A stretch of 64,000 nucleotides of DNA, from the NCBI RefSeq assembly GCF_000526995.1, contig NZ_AZUI01000001.1, forward strand, positions 3,514,001-3,578,000. The letters run 5' to 3'. Under the pieces are notes generated by a model. The model was not told the DNA's origin and did no database searches. It saw only the letters and a program-made list of their open reading frames with translations. The translations under genes were made by a program, and so were the position numbers. Of the stretch, positions 53,881 to 62,541 are shown one piece after another. Source of the stretch: Lacrimispora indolis DSM 755. GTDB taxonomy: Bacteria > Bacillota > Clostridia > Lachnospirales > Lachnospiraceae. The first letter of the stretch is position 1; each line of letters opens with the position of its first letter.

Positions 53881-53955
53881 AACAAAAACAGATACCAGGA
53901 AGGTATGGGTATTCCCAAGGAATACGTATGACTGTTTCTGGTATCTGTTTTTGTT
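53881..53955 (+). promoter_or_regulatory. leader hairpin of the nik-lar operon, possible attenuator
   Basis: Perfect 18-bp inverted repeat (53881-53898 with 53938-53955) whose 3' arm ends in GTTTTTGTT. The 39-base loop contains a second perfect hairpin GTATTCC-CAA-GGAATAC. Placed between promoter and first gene, it could end transcription early. It does not show the conserved core of the NiCo riboswitch as I know it. Confidence 0.65.
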
Positions 53956-54003
53956 GCGGAAAATACCGGAGCTGGTATGGCCGTTTATGGAGGAGGAAAA
54001 ACG

Positions 54004-55650
54004 ATGATAAAGTGTAAATGGGGGATTGCCGCGGCTTTTATGATGTCTGCCGTGGTCATGAGCGGATGTGGAAAGACAGGCGGGACCCAGGCTGCAGGGC
54101 AGGCCCAGACGGTTACGGAAGCTTCTGAAACAGAGGCCGCCGGGGAAAAAGACGGAGTTGTAGTGGTAATGGGAGTCACCTCGGAGCCTGAAGCAGGATT
54201 TGATCCGGCTTATGGCTGGGGAGCCGGGGAACATGTCCATGAGCCTTTGATTCAGAGCACACTCACGGTTACGGATAAGGATTTGAACATTGGTTACGAT
54301 CTGGCAACGGATATGGAGGCAGGCAGCGATGGTATGACCTGGACCGTTAAGATCCGGAATGACGTTTCCTTTACTGATGGGGAGAAGCTGACCGCACAGG
54401 ATGTGGCCTTTACTTATAATACCCTGAGGGATACCAGCTCGGTCAATGATTTTACCATGCTGGACCGGGCCGAAGCCCTGGATGATACGACGGTGGTATT
54501 TTATATGAAGCATCCGTATTCCATCTGGCCTTATACCATGGCAATCGTCGGGATCGTGCCGGAACATGCATATGGTGCGGATTACGGGGAACATCCCATC
54601 GGGTCCGGCCGGTACATATTAAAGCAGTGGGACAGGGGGCAGCAGGTGATCCTGGAAGCCAATCCCGATTATTATGGAGAGGCTCCAAAGATGAAACGGG
54701 TCACGGTCCTTTTTATGGAGGAAGATGCGGCTTTGGCGGCAGTCCAGTCCGGGCAGGCTGATGTTGCCTATACGGCAGCGTCCTATTCGGATTTAACAGT
54801 ACCGGGGTTTGGGCTTTTGGACTGCAAAACAGTGGATAACCGGGGCTTTAACCTTCCTGTCATTCCTTCCGGAAGCGTATCGGAAGAAGGGGTGCCCATG
54901 GGAAATGATTTTACCAGTGATGTAATGGTCAGAAGGGCCGTCAATATGGGAATCAACCGGGAGGAAATGATCGATCACGTGCTGAACGGATACGGCAGTC
55001 CTGCCTACAGCGTCTGTGACAAAATGCCGTGGTATGAGCCTTCAGCAAAAACAGAGTATGACCCGGAAGGGGCAGAGGCTCTGCTTGAAGCGGCAGGCTG
55101 GAAAAAGGGCGGGGACGGGATTCGTGAAAAGGATGGGAAACGGGCAGAGCTTCATTTCCTCTATCCTGCCAGCGATTCCGTAAGGCAGGCCCTTGCCGCG
55201 GACACTGTCAATCAGCTGAAAAAGATTGGAATTGACGGGCAGATGGAAGGAGTTGGCTGGGACACGGCCTACGACAGAGCCCAGTCACAGCCTTTGATCT
55301 GGGGCTGGGGAGCCCACACGCCCATGGAGCTTTATAATATTTACCATACCATGGAGGAAACAGGGCTTGCGGCCTATTCCCCTTATGCCAATGAAAAGGT
55401 GGATCAGTACATGGATGAAGCCCTGGCACAAAATGATCTGGAAAAATCCTATGAGCTGTGGAAAAAGGCCCAGTGGGATGGGGAAACCGGCATTACCCAG
55501 AATGGGGATATTCCTTGGATCTGGCTTGTAAATATCGATCATTTATACTGGGTAAGGGATGGATTAAAGGTTGCGGACCAGAAGCTTCATCCCCATGGAC
55601 ATGGCTGGTCCATCGTAAATAATGTAGATCAGTGGAGATGGGGATCATGA
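54004..55650 (+). CDS. nickel/peptide ABC transporter substrate-binding lipoprotein (NikA-like)
   Basis: SBP_bac_5 lipoprotein of 548 residues. Lipobox VMSGC with Cys at about residue 21, then a Thr/Ala-rich linker. Family stretches are TWTVKIRNDVSFTDGEKLTA, VAFTYNTL, GSGRYILKQWDRG and the C-terminal WIWLVNIDHLYWVRDGLKV. ATG 54004 follows GGAGGAGG. The earlier ATG would disrupt the signal peptide. By sequence it could bind peptides or a nickel complex. The adjoining lar genes favour nickel. Confidence 0.85.
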   Translation: MIKCKWGIAAAFMMSAVVMSGCGKTGGTQAAGQAQTVTEASETEAAGEKDGVVVVMGVTSEPEAGFDPAYGWGAGEHVHEPLIQSTLTVTDKDLNIGYDLATDMEAGSDGMTWTVKIRNDVSFTDGEKLTAQDVAFTYNTLRDTSSVNDFTMLDRAEALDDTTVVFYMKHPYSIWPYTMAIVGIVPEHAYGADYGEHPIGSGRYILKQWDRGQQVILEANPDYYGEAPKMKRVTVLFMEEDAALAAVQSGQADVAYTAASYSDLTVPGFGLLDCKTVDNRGFNLPVIPSGSVSEEGVPMGNDFTSDVMVRRAVNMGINREEMIDHVLNGYGSPAYSVCDKMPWYEPSAKTEYDPEGAEALLEAAGWKKGGDGIREKDGKRAELHFLYPASDSVRQALAADTVNQLKKIGIDGQMEGVGWDTAYDRAQSQPLIWGWGAHTPMELYNIYHTMEETGLAAYSPYANEKVDQYMDEALAQNDLEKSYELWKKAQWDGETGITQNGDIPWIWLVNIDHLYWVRDGLKVADQKLHPHGHGWSIVNNVDQWRWGS

Positions 55651-56657
55651 AAAACAGCTGGAAAGGAAGGAAGATCATTTGGTTTTTATTTAAACAGTTT
55701 GGGCGGATGGCAGTCCTTCTTTTTCTGGTAAATGCAGCGGCTTTTTTTCTGGTATCGATTTCGCCCATTGATCCTTTAAAGGTCAATGTGGGCCAGGCAG
55801 CCCTTGGCTCCATGAGCCAGGAGCAGATCGCAAAGCTTTCCCTGTATTGGGGGACCGGGCTGCCGCCTGTGGAACGCTTCCTTTCCTGGGCCGGCGATTT
55901 TATAAAAGGGGATATGGGAACTTCACTTTTGTACCGGCAGCCTGTTTCTCATGTAATCGGCGTGAAGCTGTCAAATTCCCTGTGGCTTATGACTGTTTCC
56001 TGGGTGGTTTCCGGAGGAGCCGGTTTTGCCCTGGGGGTCCTGGCAGGTGCAAACAGAGGAAAGACGGTGGATAAAGTGATTTCCGCTTATGCCCTGGTGA
56101 CTGCCAGCACCCCGGCTTTTTGGCTGGCCCTGGTGTTTTTGATGGTGTTTGCCGTACGGCTCCACATTCTTCCCATCGGGCTCAGCGTTCCCATTGGCAT
56201 GGAAGCGGCGGAGGTCACGTTAAAGGACCGGGTGATCCATGGGATTCTTCCCTGCCTGACCCTTTCTGTTTCCGGGATGTCTGCCATCCTCCTTCATACA
56301 AGAGGGAAAATGATTCAGGTCCTGGAAAGCGATTACGTTCTTTTTGCAAGGGCCAGGGGAGAATCCAAAAGCCAGATCGTTTTTCGCCACGGGATCAGGA
56401 ACGTCCTTCTGCCCGCCATGACCCTCCAGCTTGCTTCTGTCAGCGAAATCTTCGGAGGCTCGGTCCTGGTGGAGCAGGTATTCTCTTATCCAGGCCTTGG
56501 CCAGGCGGCTGTGACAGCCGGACTTGGAGGTGATGTGCCTCTGCTTCTGGGGATCACTGTCATCAGCGCAGCCATTGTATTTACAGGGAATTTTACGGCA
56601 AACGTGCTTTACGGCACAGTGGATCCGAGAATGAGAAAAGGGAGGGAAGGCGCATGA
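55647..56657 (+). CDS. nickel/peptide ABC transporter permease (NikB-like)
   Basis: Permease of 336 residues of the DppB/NikB family. TM1 at about 18-40, the conserved GDMGTSLLYRQPV segment, and the docking loop ARARGESKSQIVFRHGIRNVLLPAMT. ATG 55647 overlaps the previous stop (ATGA). Confidence 0.88.
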   Translation: MKNSWKGRKIIWFLFKQFGRMAVLLFLVNAAAFFLVSISPIDPLKVNVGQAALGSMSQEQIAKLSLYWGTGLPPVERFLSWAGDFIKGDMGTSLLYRQPVSHVIGVKLSNSLWLMTVSWVVSGGAGFALGVLAGANRGKTVDKVISAYALVTASTPAFWLALVFLMVFAVRLHILPIGLSVPIGMEAAEVTLKDRVIHGILPCLTLSVSGMSAILLHTRGKMIQVLESDYVLFARARGESKSQIVFRHGIRNVLLPAMTLQLASVSEIFGGSVLVEQVFSYPGLGQAAVTAGLGGDVPLLLGITVISAAIVFTGNFTANVLYGTVDPRMRKGREGA

Positions 56658-57478
56658 AACAATGGAACGGCCGGAAAACCATGGTCTGTCTCCTCATAGT
56701 TTTTATTGCACTTTTGACGGCTGTGGCCGTTGCCGGGCAGTTTTACAGGACAGAGGCTTTGGTCACTGATTTTTCCAGGAAAAATATGCCGCCCTGTCTT
56801 TCTTATCCCTTTGGTACGGACTGGCTGGGCCGGGACATGTTCGCCCGGACCGTGACAGGCCTTTCCATGAGCATCCGGATCGGTCTTCTCACTGCGGCTG
56901 TCAGCACGGTTATGGCATTTTTTCTGGGGCTTTTTGCGGCATCCATGGGAAAGGTGGCTGATGGGCTTGTGATCGGACTCATTGACCTTGTCATGGGGAT
57001 CCCTCACATCCTTTTGCTGGTTCTGATCTCCTTTGCCATGGGAAAGGGCTTTAAGGGAGTGGTGATAGGCATATCCCTGACTCACTGGACCTCCCTTGCA
57101 AGGCTGATCCGGGGAGAGGTTCTTCAGCTTAAGGAGAGCCAGTACATAAAGATTTCCCGTAAGCTTGGTCATGGCGGATTTGAAACAGCCCTTAAGCATA
57201 TGACCCCTCATTTGCTTCCGCAGCTTTTTGTGGGGCTTGTGCTGTTATTTCCTCATGCAATCCTTCATGAGGCCAGCATCACGTTTCTGGGCTTCGGGCT
57301 TTCTCCGGAGCAGCCGGCCATTGGCGTGATTTTGTCGGAGAGCATGAAGTACCTGGCAATGGGGAAATGGTGGCTTGCCCTGTTTCCGGGAGCGTTTCTG
57401 GTGGTTGTAGTTCTGCTGTTTCATTTAACAGGGGAAATGATGAGCAGGCTTATGGATCCCGGCTTTGTACATCAGTAG
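56654..57478 (+). CDS. nickel/peptide ABC transporter permease (NikC-like)
   Basis: Permease of 274 residues of the DppC/NikC family. SYPFGTDWLGRDMFARTVTG is the family signature, and the docking loop is KISRKLGHGGFETALKHMTPHL. Overlaps the previous stop by four bases, with GGGAGGGAAGG upstream. Confidence 0.88.
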   Translation: MKQWNGRKTMVCLLIVFIALLTAVAVAGQFYRTEALVTDFSRKNMPPCLSYPFGTDWLGRDMFARTVTGLSMSIRIGLLTAAVSTVMAFFLGLFAASMGKVADGLVIGLIDLVMGIPHILLLVLISFAMGKGFKGVVIGISLTHWTSLARLIRGEVLQLKESQYIKISRKLGHGGFETALKHMTPHLLPQLFVGLVLLFPHAILHEASITFLGFGLSPEQPAIGVILSESMKYLAMGKWWLALFPGAFLVVVVLLFHLTGEMMSRLMDPGFVHQ

Positions 57479-57489
57479 GAGGGAATGGA

Positions 57490-58425
57490 TTGGAAGAGAA
57501 GAAAACAGTTCTGTCGGTAGAGCACTTATCGGTGTCATTCACCCAATATGAGCGTTGGATACAAAGGACCACTCTTTTGGCTGTCAAGGACGTGAGCCTG
57601 ACTGTGAAAGAAGGGGAGCTGGTGGCAGTGGTCGGCTCCAGCGGATCAGGCAAAAGCCTGCTGGCACATGGTGTTCTGGGGATTCTGCCTTATAATGCGG
57701 CCTGGACCGGAGATATCTCCTATTATGGAGAGAAGCTGACGGAAGAGCGGAGAAAAAAGCTGCGGGGAAAGGAGATCGTTCTGGTTCCCCAAAGTGTTTC
57801 CTATTTAGATCCCTTAATGAAAGCCGGACCTCAGATCAGGAAAGGGAGGAAGGATAAGGAAAGCAGGGGGGAGAGCTTAAAAACGCTGAAACGGTACGGA
57901 CTTGATGAGAGCGTGGAACGATTGTATCCCTATGAATTGTCAGGGGGAATGACCAGAAGAATCCTGATTTCCACTGCTGTCATGGAAAAACCAAGACTGG
58001 TCATTGCAGATGAGCCTACGCCGGGACTCCATGCGGAGGCCGCAAGGAGGGTGTTGTCCCATTTTCGGGAAATGGCCGATGAAGGGGCGGGGGTGCTTCT
58101 CATCACCCATGATCTGGAACTGGCGCTTGAAATTGCGGACCGCATTGTGGTATTCTATGCCGGAACCAGCGTTGAGGAAGCATCTGCCTCTGATTTCAGG
58201 GAGGAAAAATGCCTGCGCCATCCATATTCAAAGGCCCTTTACAGGGCCATGCCTGACCATGGATTTTGGGCTGCGCCGGGAACCCAGCCTTACTTAAAGG
58301 ACCGTCCTAAAGGCTGCCCTTATAGTCCCAGATGTGAGCATCGGGAAGCAAGGTGTTCCGGGGAAGTGGAATACGTTGGCCTGCGGGGAGGAATGGTCCG
58401 GTGTGTAAAGGTAAAGGAGGGATAA
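57490..58425 (+). CDS. nickel/peptide ABC transporter ATP-binding protein (NikD/DppD-like)
   Basis: ATPase of 311 residues. Walker A VGSSGSGKS, signature ELSGGMTRR, Walker B LVIADEPTPGLH and the C-terminal oligopeptide-type cysteine motif CPYSPRCEHREARC, which holds an iron-sulfur or metal site in some relatives. It begins with TTG at 57490, six bases after AGGAGGGA. The longer frame lies within the permease gene. Confidence 0.88.
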   Translation: MEEKKTVLSVEHLSVSFTQYERWIQRTTLLAVKDVSLTVKEGELVAVVGSSGSGKSLLAHGVLGILPYNAAWTGDISYYGEKLTEERRKKLRGKEIVLVPQSVSYLDPLMKAGPQIRKGRKDKESRGESLKTLKRYGLDESVERLYPYELSGGMTRRILISTAVMEKPRLVIADEPTPGLHAEAARRVLSHFREMADEGAGVLLITHDLELALEIADRIVVFYAGTSVEEASASDFREEKCLRHPYSKALYRAMPDHGFWAAPGTQPYLKDRPKGCPYSPRCEHREARCSGEVEYVGLRGGMVRCVKVKEG

Positions 58426-58426
58426 G

Positions 58427-59035
58427 GTGAGACTGGAAGCTAAAAACATATCATTCCGGTATGATAATGGGAATAGACAGATATTAAACGATTTGACCAT
58501 GCACATGGACAGCGGGGACCGTTTGGGGCTGATTGCTCCCAGCGGCTTTGGAAAGACCACCTGCTGCAAGATTCTTGCAGGGTATGAAAGACCGGACAAG
58601 GGAGAGGTGATTTTAGACGGAAAGCCCCTTTCTTCTTATAAGGGCTATTGCCCTGTCCAGATGATCTGGCAGCATCCGGAAAGCTCTGTAAACCCAAGGC
58701 TTAAGCTTAGGGAGGTTTTAAAAGAGGGGGATGGGGTGGAAAAACGGATCATAGAAGGACTTGGCATTGAAGCGGAATGGTTAAACCGGTATCCTGCCGA
58801 GGTTTCGGGAGGTGAGCTCCAGCGTTTCTGCATAGCCCGGGCGCTGGGCGGGGGAACTAAGTTTCTCCTTGCGGATGAGATCAGTACCATGCTGGATTTG
58901 ATCACCCAGAGTCAGATCTGGAATTTTCTCATATCGGAAGTGAAGAAACGGGGAATCGGCCTTTTGGTGGTCAGCCATTCCGAGGGCCTTTTAAAGCGCA
59001 TATGCACAAGAAGGCTTGATTTGCACGAACAATAA
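58427..59035 (+). CDS. nickel/peptide ABC transporter ATP-binding protein (NikE-like)
   Basis: ATPase of 202 residues, shorter than the usual 250-270 and lacking the C-terminal oligopeptide tail, as in NikE-type subunits. Walker A is APSGFGKT (Ala in the first position), signature EVSGGELQR, Walker B FLLADEISTMLD. GTG start one base after the previous stop, with AAAGGAGG upstream. Confidence 0.87.
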   Translation: MRLEAKNISFRYDNGNRQILNDLTMHMDSGDRLGLIAPSGFGKTTCCKILAGYERPDKGEVILDGKPLSSYKGYCPVQMIWQHPESSVNPRLKLREVLKEGDGVEKRIIEGLGIEAEWLNRYPAEVSGGELQRFCIARALGGGTKFLLADEISTMLDLITQSQIWNFLISEVKKRGIGLLVVSHSEGLLKRICTRRLDLHEQ

Positions 59036-59063
59036 GACAACGTAAGAGGAGGGAGTCGGGATC

Positions 59064-59807
59064 ATGGAGATTAGAGATATGCTTAACCTGGTGAAATCAG
59101 GAGAAATGGAAATCAGGGAAGCAGAGCAGCTGTTAAAGGATCTTCCTTATGAAGATCTGGGCTATGCAAAGCTGGACCACCACAGAGCGCTTCGTTCCGG
59201 CTTTGGAGAGACAGTCTTTTGTCAGGGAAAGCCGGATCCATATCTGGTGGAGATTTACAGGAAATTCTATGAAAGGGATGGTGAGGTGCTGGGAACCAGG
59301 GCGTCAGTGGAACAGTTTGATCTGGTTAAGGCCGTTGTGCCTGAAGTCTGTTATGACCCCATATCCAGGATCCTGAAGGTGGAGCGCCCGGGAAAGGAAA
59401 GGAAAGGCTGTGTGGCAGTCTGTACCGGCGGTACGGCTGATATTCCGGTAGCAGAGGAGGCGGCGCAGACCGCAGAATATTTCGGCTGCCAGGTGGACCG
59501 GATCTTTGATGTGGGGGTGGCAGGAATCCACCGCCTTCTTTCCCAAAGGGACAGGATCAGGAATGCCAGCTGTATTATTGCTGTGGCAGGAATGGAAGGG
59601 GCTCTTGGGACGGTGATTGCCGGGCTGGCGGAATGCCCGGTCATTGCAGTTCCAACCTCCGTAGGTTACGGAGCCAGCTTCCATGGGCTGTCAGCTCTTC
59701 TTACAATGCTGAATTCCTGCGCAAATGGAATTTCCGTTGTAAACATTGATAATGGATATGGAGCCGGATATATAGCAACACAAATCAATCGACTGGCGGT
59801 GAGATAA
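59064..59807 (+). CDS. larB: nickel-pincer cofactor biosynthesis protein LarB
   Basis: Carboxylates and hydrolyses nicotinic acid adenine dinucleotide to the dicarboxylated mononucleotide, first step of the nickel-pincer nucleotide cofactor. Similar to PurE in its C-terminal half: AVCTGGTADIPVAEEAAQTA, DVGVAGIHRLL, VAGMEGALGTVIAGL and PTSVGYGASFHGLSALL. It has 247 residues, the usual length. GAGGAGGGAG precedes the ATG. Followed two bases later by larC. Confidence 0.94.
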   Translation: MEIRDMLNLVKSGEMEIREAEQLLKDLPYEDLGYAKLDHHRALRSGFGETVFCQGKPDPYLVEIYRKFYERDGEVLGTRASVEQFDLVKAVVPEVCYDPISRILKVERPGKERKGCVAVCTGGTADIPVAEEAAQTAEYFGCQVDRIFDVGVAGIHRLLSQRDRIRNASCIIAVAGMEGALGTVIAGLAECPVIAVPTSVGYGASFHGLSALLTMLNSCANGISVVNIDNGYGAGYIATQINRLAVR

Positions 59808-59808
59808 A

Positions 59809-61158
59809 ATGGGAAAAATACTGTACTTGGAATGCAATTCAGGGATCAGCGGTGATATGACCGTAGGCGCTCTTTTGGACCTGGGAGCGGACAGGGAGGC
59901 ACTCACTAAGGCCTTGCAGAGCCTGGGAGTGGATGGCTATCATCTTCATTTTGGCAGGACCAGGAAATGCGGGCTGGATGCTTATGATTTTGATGTTATC
60001 CTGGAGGATAAAGAGCATGATCATGGACACGGGACTGCTCACAGGCATAGCCATGAGCATGACGGCAGCCACGAAAATGATTACAACCATAGTCACGGTC
60101 ATGACCACGAGAATGATCACGGCCATAGTCACTGCCATGACCATGAAAATGATCACAACCGTGACCACAACCATATCAGCGGTCATGATCAGCTCCATGT
60201 CCACCGGAATCTCCAGGATATTTACGCCATCATTGACCGCCTGGACTCCAACAGCAGGGTAAAGGCAATGGCAAGGCGGATGTTTGAAATCGTGGCAGAG
60301 GCGGAGTCAAAGGCCCACGGCATCCCTGTGGAAGAAGTCCATTTTCATGAGGTGGGAGCCATTGATTCCATTGTGGATATTATCGGTGTGGCAGTCTGTG
60401 TGGACAGCCTGGGAGTGGATGAAATCGTGGTGTCTCCTCTGTCGGAGGGATATGGCAGCGTCCGCTGCCAGCATGGGGTCATCCCGGTTCCTGTTCCGGC
60501 AACAGTAACAATTGCATCGGCTCATGGGCTGACGCTTCGGCTTACTGACAATGAAGGAGAAATGGTGACTCCCACCGGAGCAGCTATTGCAGCAGCCCTT
60601 AGGACAAGAAAGGGCCTGCCATCCTCCTTCCGGATCTTAAAAACAGGAATCGGAGCAGGGAAAAAGGACTTTAAGCAGGCAAATATCCTGAGGGCCATGA
60701 TTCTGCAGGAAGAGGAAAAAGAGGCAGGAGAAACCATGTGGGTTTTGGAAGCCAATATTGATGACTGCACCGGGGAAGCCTTTGGTTTTGCCATGGAATC
60801 TTTATTAGAAGCGGGAGCGGCGGATGTCTGGTATACGCCTGTCTTTATGAAGAAGAATCGTCCTGCCTATATGCTCAGCCTGATCTGCCGGGAAGGGGAG
60901 ATCAGCAGAATGGAGGATATTCTGTTCATTCAGACCACCACCATTGGAGTCAGGAGATATCCGGTTTCCAGGACCATTCTGGACAGGAAGAAAAGAACAG
61001 TTATGACCGAATGGGGAGGAGCTGAGGTAAAAATCTGTACCTACAAGGACAGGACGTTCTGTTATCCGGAATTTGAAAGTGTAAGAAGTATTTGCAGGCA
61101 AAGCGGACTGGATTACCAGACCGTATACGGTATCATACGCAAGGAGGCGGAAAAATAA
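59809..61158 (+). CDS. larC: nickel insertase LarC with His-rich insert
   Basis: CTP-dependent cyclometallase that puts nickel into the pincer nucleotide. The protein has 449 residues in one frame, whereas Lactiplantibacillus plantarum makes it from larC1/larC2 by a programmed frameshift. The N-terminus LYLECNSGISGDMTVGALLD and the middle VHFHEVGAIDSIVDIIG are diagnostic. Residues of about 68-130 form an insert very rich in His, Asp and Glu, with short imperfect repeats (HGHDHEND, HSHCHDHEND), a likely nickel store. It overlaps larE by one base. Confidence 0.95.
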   Translation: MGKILYLECNSGISGDMTVGALLDLGADREALTKALQSLGVDGYHLHFGRTRKCGLDAYDFDVILEDKEHDHGHGTAHRHSHEHDGSHENDYNHSHGHDHENDHGHSHCHDHENDHNRDHNHISGHDQLHVHRNLQDIYAIIDRLDSNSRVKAMARRMFEIVAEAESKAHGIPVEEVHFHEVGAIDSIVDIIGVAVCVDSLGVDEIVVSPLSEGYGSVRCQHGVIPVPVPATVTIASAHGLTLRLTDNEGEMVTPTGAAIAAALRTRKGLPSSFRILKTGIGAGKKDFKQANILRAMILQEEEKEAGETMWVLEANIDDCTGEAFGFAMESLLEAGAADVWYTPVFMKKNRPAYMLSLICREGEISRMEDILFIQTTTIGVRRYPVSRTILDRKKRTVMTEWGGAEVKICTYKDRTFCYPEFESVRSICRQSGLDYQTVYGIIRKEAEK

Positions 61159-61994
61159 TGGAGCAGAATATATCAGAAATAAAAAAACGTCTGGAACAGA
61201 CGATGGCGGAGTATGCCAAAGAAGACATTTGTCTGGCTTTTTCCGGGGGAGTGGATTCCAGCCTGCTGCTGAAGGTGGCCGCAGATGCGGCAGGAAAGAC
61301 GGGGAAAAACGTTTATGCGGTAACCTTTGACAGCCGCCTTCACCCTTCCTGTGATCTGGAGATCGCCGCCAGAGTGGCAAAGGAGCTGGGAGGAATCCAT
61401 AAGGTAGTCTCCGTCAATGAACTGGAGCAGGAGGAAATACGCTTTAATCCTGTAAACCGGTGCTATCTGTGTAAAAAGAAACTGTTCCAGTCTTTAAAGG
61501 ATTTTGCCCAGGAACAGAACATTCCTTATATCATGGATGGGACCAATGAGGATGACCTTCATGTTTACCGTCCCGGGATCACGGCCTTAAGGGAATTAGG
61601 AATCATCAGCCTTCTGGCAGAGCTTCACATCACCAAGGCCCAGGTAAAGGAGCTGGCCGCGTGGTACGGAATCTCCGTAGCATCCAGGCCTTCTGCTCCA
61701 TGTATGGCGACCCGGCTTCCTTACAATACGGAAATCAATTACGATGTCCTGAGCCTTGTCGGAAGGGGCGAAGAGTTTGTAAGCTCTCTTGTGAAAGGAA
61801 ATGTGCGCTTAAGGCTTCATAAAGACATCGTCCGGATGGAGGTGGACCGGGAAGCAATGGGAGAGCTGATGGAAAAGAGCGGGGAAATCATCTCTTACTT
61901 AAAGGAATTGGGATTTACATATATCACCATGGATTTGGAGGGATTCCGGTCCGGAAGCATGGATGTGGGGATAGAACCCATCGTGCAGAATTGA
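61158..61994 (+). CDS. larE: ATP-dependent sacrificial sulfur transferase LarE
   Basis: PP-loop enzyme of 278 residues that converts the two carboxylates of the pincer precursor to thiocarboxylates. The ATP loop is LAFSGGVDSSLLLKV. CYLCKKKLF holds a CxxC pair, and the Cys in SAPCMATRLPY corresponds to the sulfur-donating Cys of the single-Cys enzymes. ATG 61158 forms TAATG with the larC stop. Last gene of the nine-gene operon. larA, encoding the racemase that uses the cofactor, is not in the window. Confidence 0.94.
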   Translation: MEQNISEIKKRLEQTMAEYAKEDICLAFSGGVDSSLLLKVAADAAGKTGKNVYAVTFDSRLHPSCDLEIAARVAKELGGIHKVVSVNELEQEEIRFNPVNRCYLCKKKLFQSLKDFAQEQNIPYIMDGTNEDDLHVYRPGITALRELGIISLLAELHITKAQVKELAAWYGISVASRPSAPCMATRLPYNTEINYDVLSLVGRGEEFVSSLVKGNVRLRLHKDIVRMEVDREAMGELMEKSGEIISYLKELGFTYITMDLEGFRSGSMDVGIEPIVQN

Positions 61995-62060
61995 TTGTGT
62001 TTCTTGTGCAGTTACAGAGATTGCTATGTTAGTTTTTCATTTCAGGCTGATACGGAAAGA

Positions 62061-62090
62061 GTGCGTTTCCATGGGGAAATGCACTTTTTT
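62061..62090 (+). terminator. terminator of the nik-lar operon
   Basis: GTGCGTTTCC pairs with GGAAATGCAC (one mismatch near the middle) and is followed by six T. Confidence 0.82.
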
Positions 62091-62541
62091 CGTATTTTTC
62101 GTATTTACTTATCCGGCTGGATCACTTCCAGCTGTGATTTCAGCCCCAATTTCGGGAAGCTGTTCCATTGACATTGATATTAATGATAGGATCCGTAAGA
62201 GGATGATTACTAATTATAATATAAAATTGTGTACATTATTCATTGTGAATTTTAATCAATACCTGCTTATATCAAGGGATATACGAATCACGGGCAGGGA
62301 TGAAAGGTTTATAAAATGTATATTTATTAATTATTACCTAAATATTAGGTTATAATTGAAAATATAATGGTATTTTTGAACATTACAAGAGAAAGTGTTG
62401 AATAAAGTTTATGTTAAAATGCACAAATAAGTCTATTGTATTTTGGACTTAATTGTGTTAATATGTTATTGGGTTTTTTGCCCATAAACCTGTTTTTAAA
62501 CACATAGAGGGCTAATTTTTTAGTAAAGGAGATCATATACC
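62091..62541. other. AT-rich intergenic region before pepD
   Basis: 450 bp without a convincing gene. It includes a 12-bp dyad with one mismatch around ACCTAA-ATA-TTAGGT (62329-62357), a possible operator or REP-like hairpin, and a very AT-rich stretch that should contain the pepD promoter. No consensus pair stands out. Confidence 0.5.

Noticed and set aside
53881..53955. Simple terminator of the upstream acetyltransferase gene
   Set aside because: Possible, but a good promoter lies between that gene and the hairpin, so it is transcribed as leader of the nik-lar operon. It is kept as a regulatory candidate.
59839..60204. Minus-strand ORF of 121 residues rich in Val, Ile and Met
   Set aside because: It is the complement of the His-rich larC insert, and its hydrophobic composition is a by-product. 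It has no ribosome site.
62026..62355. Plus-strand ORF of 109 residues between larE and pepD
   Set aside because: Runs through the lar terminator and very AT-rich sequence, has no ribosome site and gives a low-complexity C-terminus.
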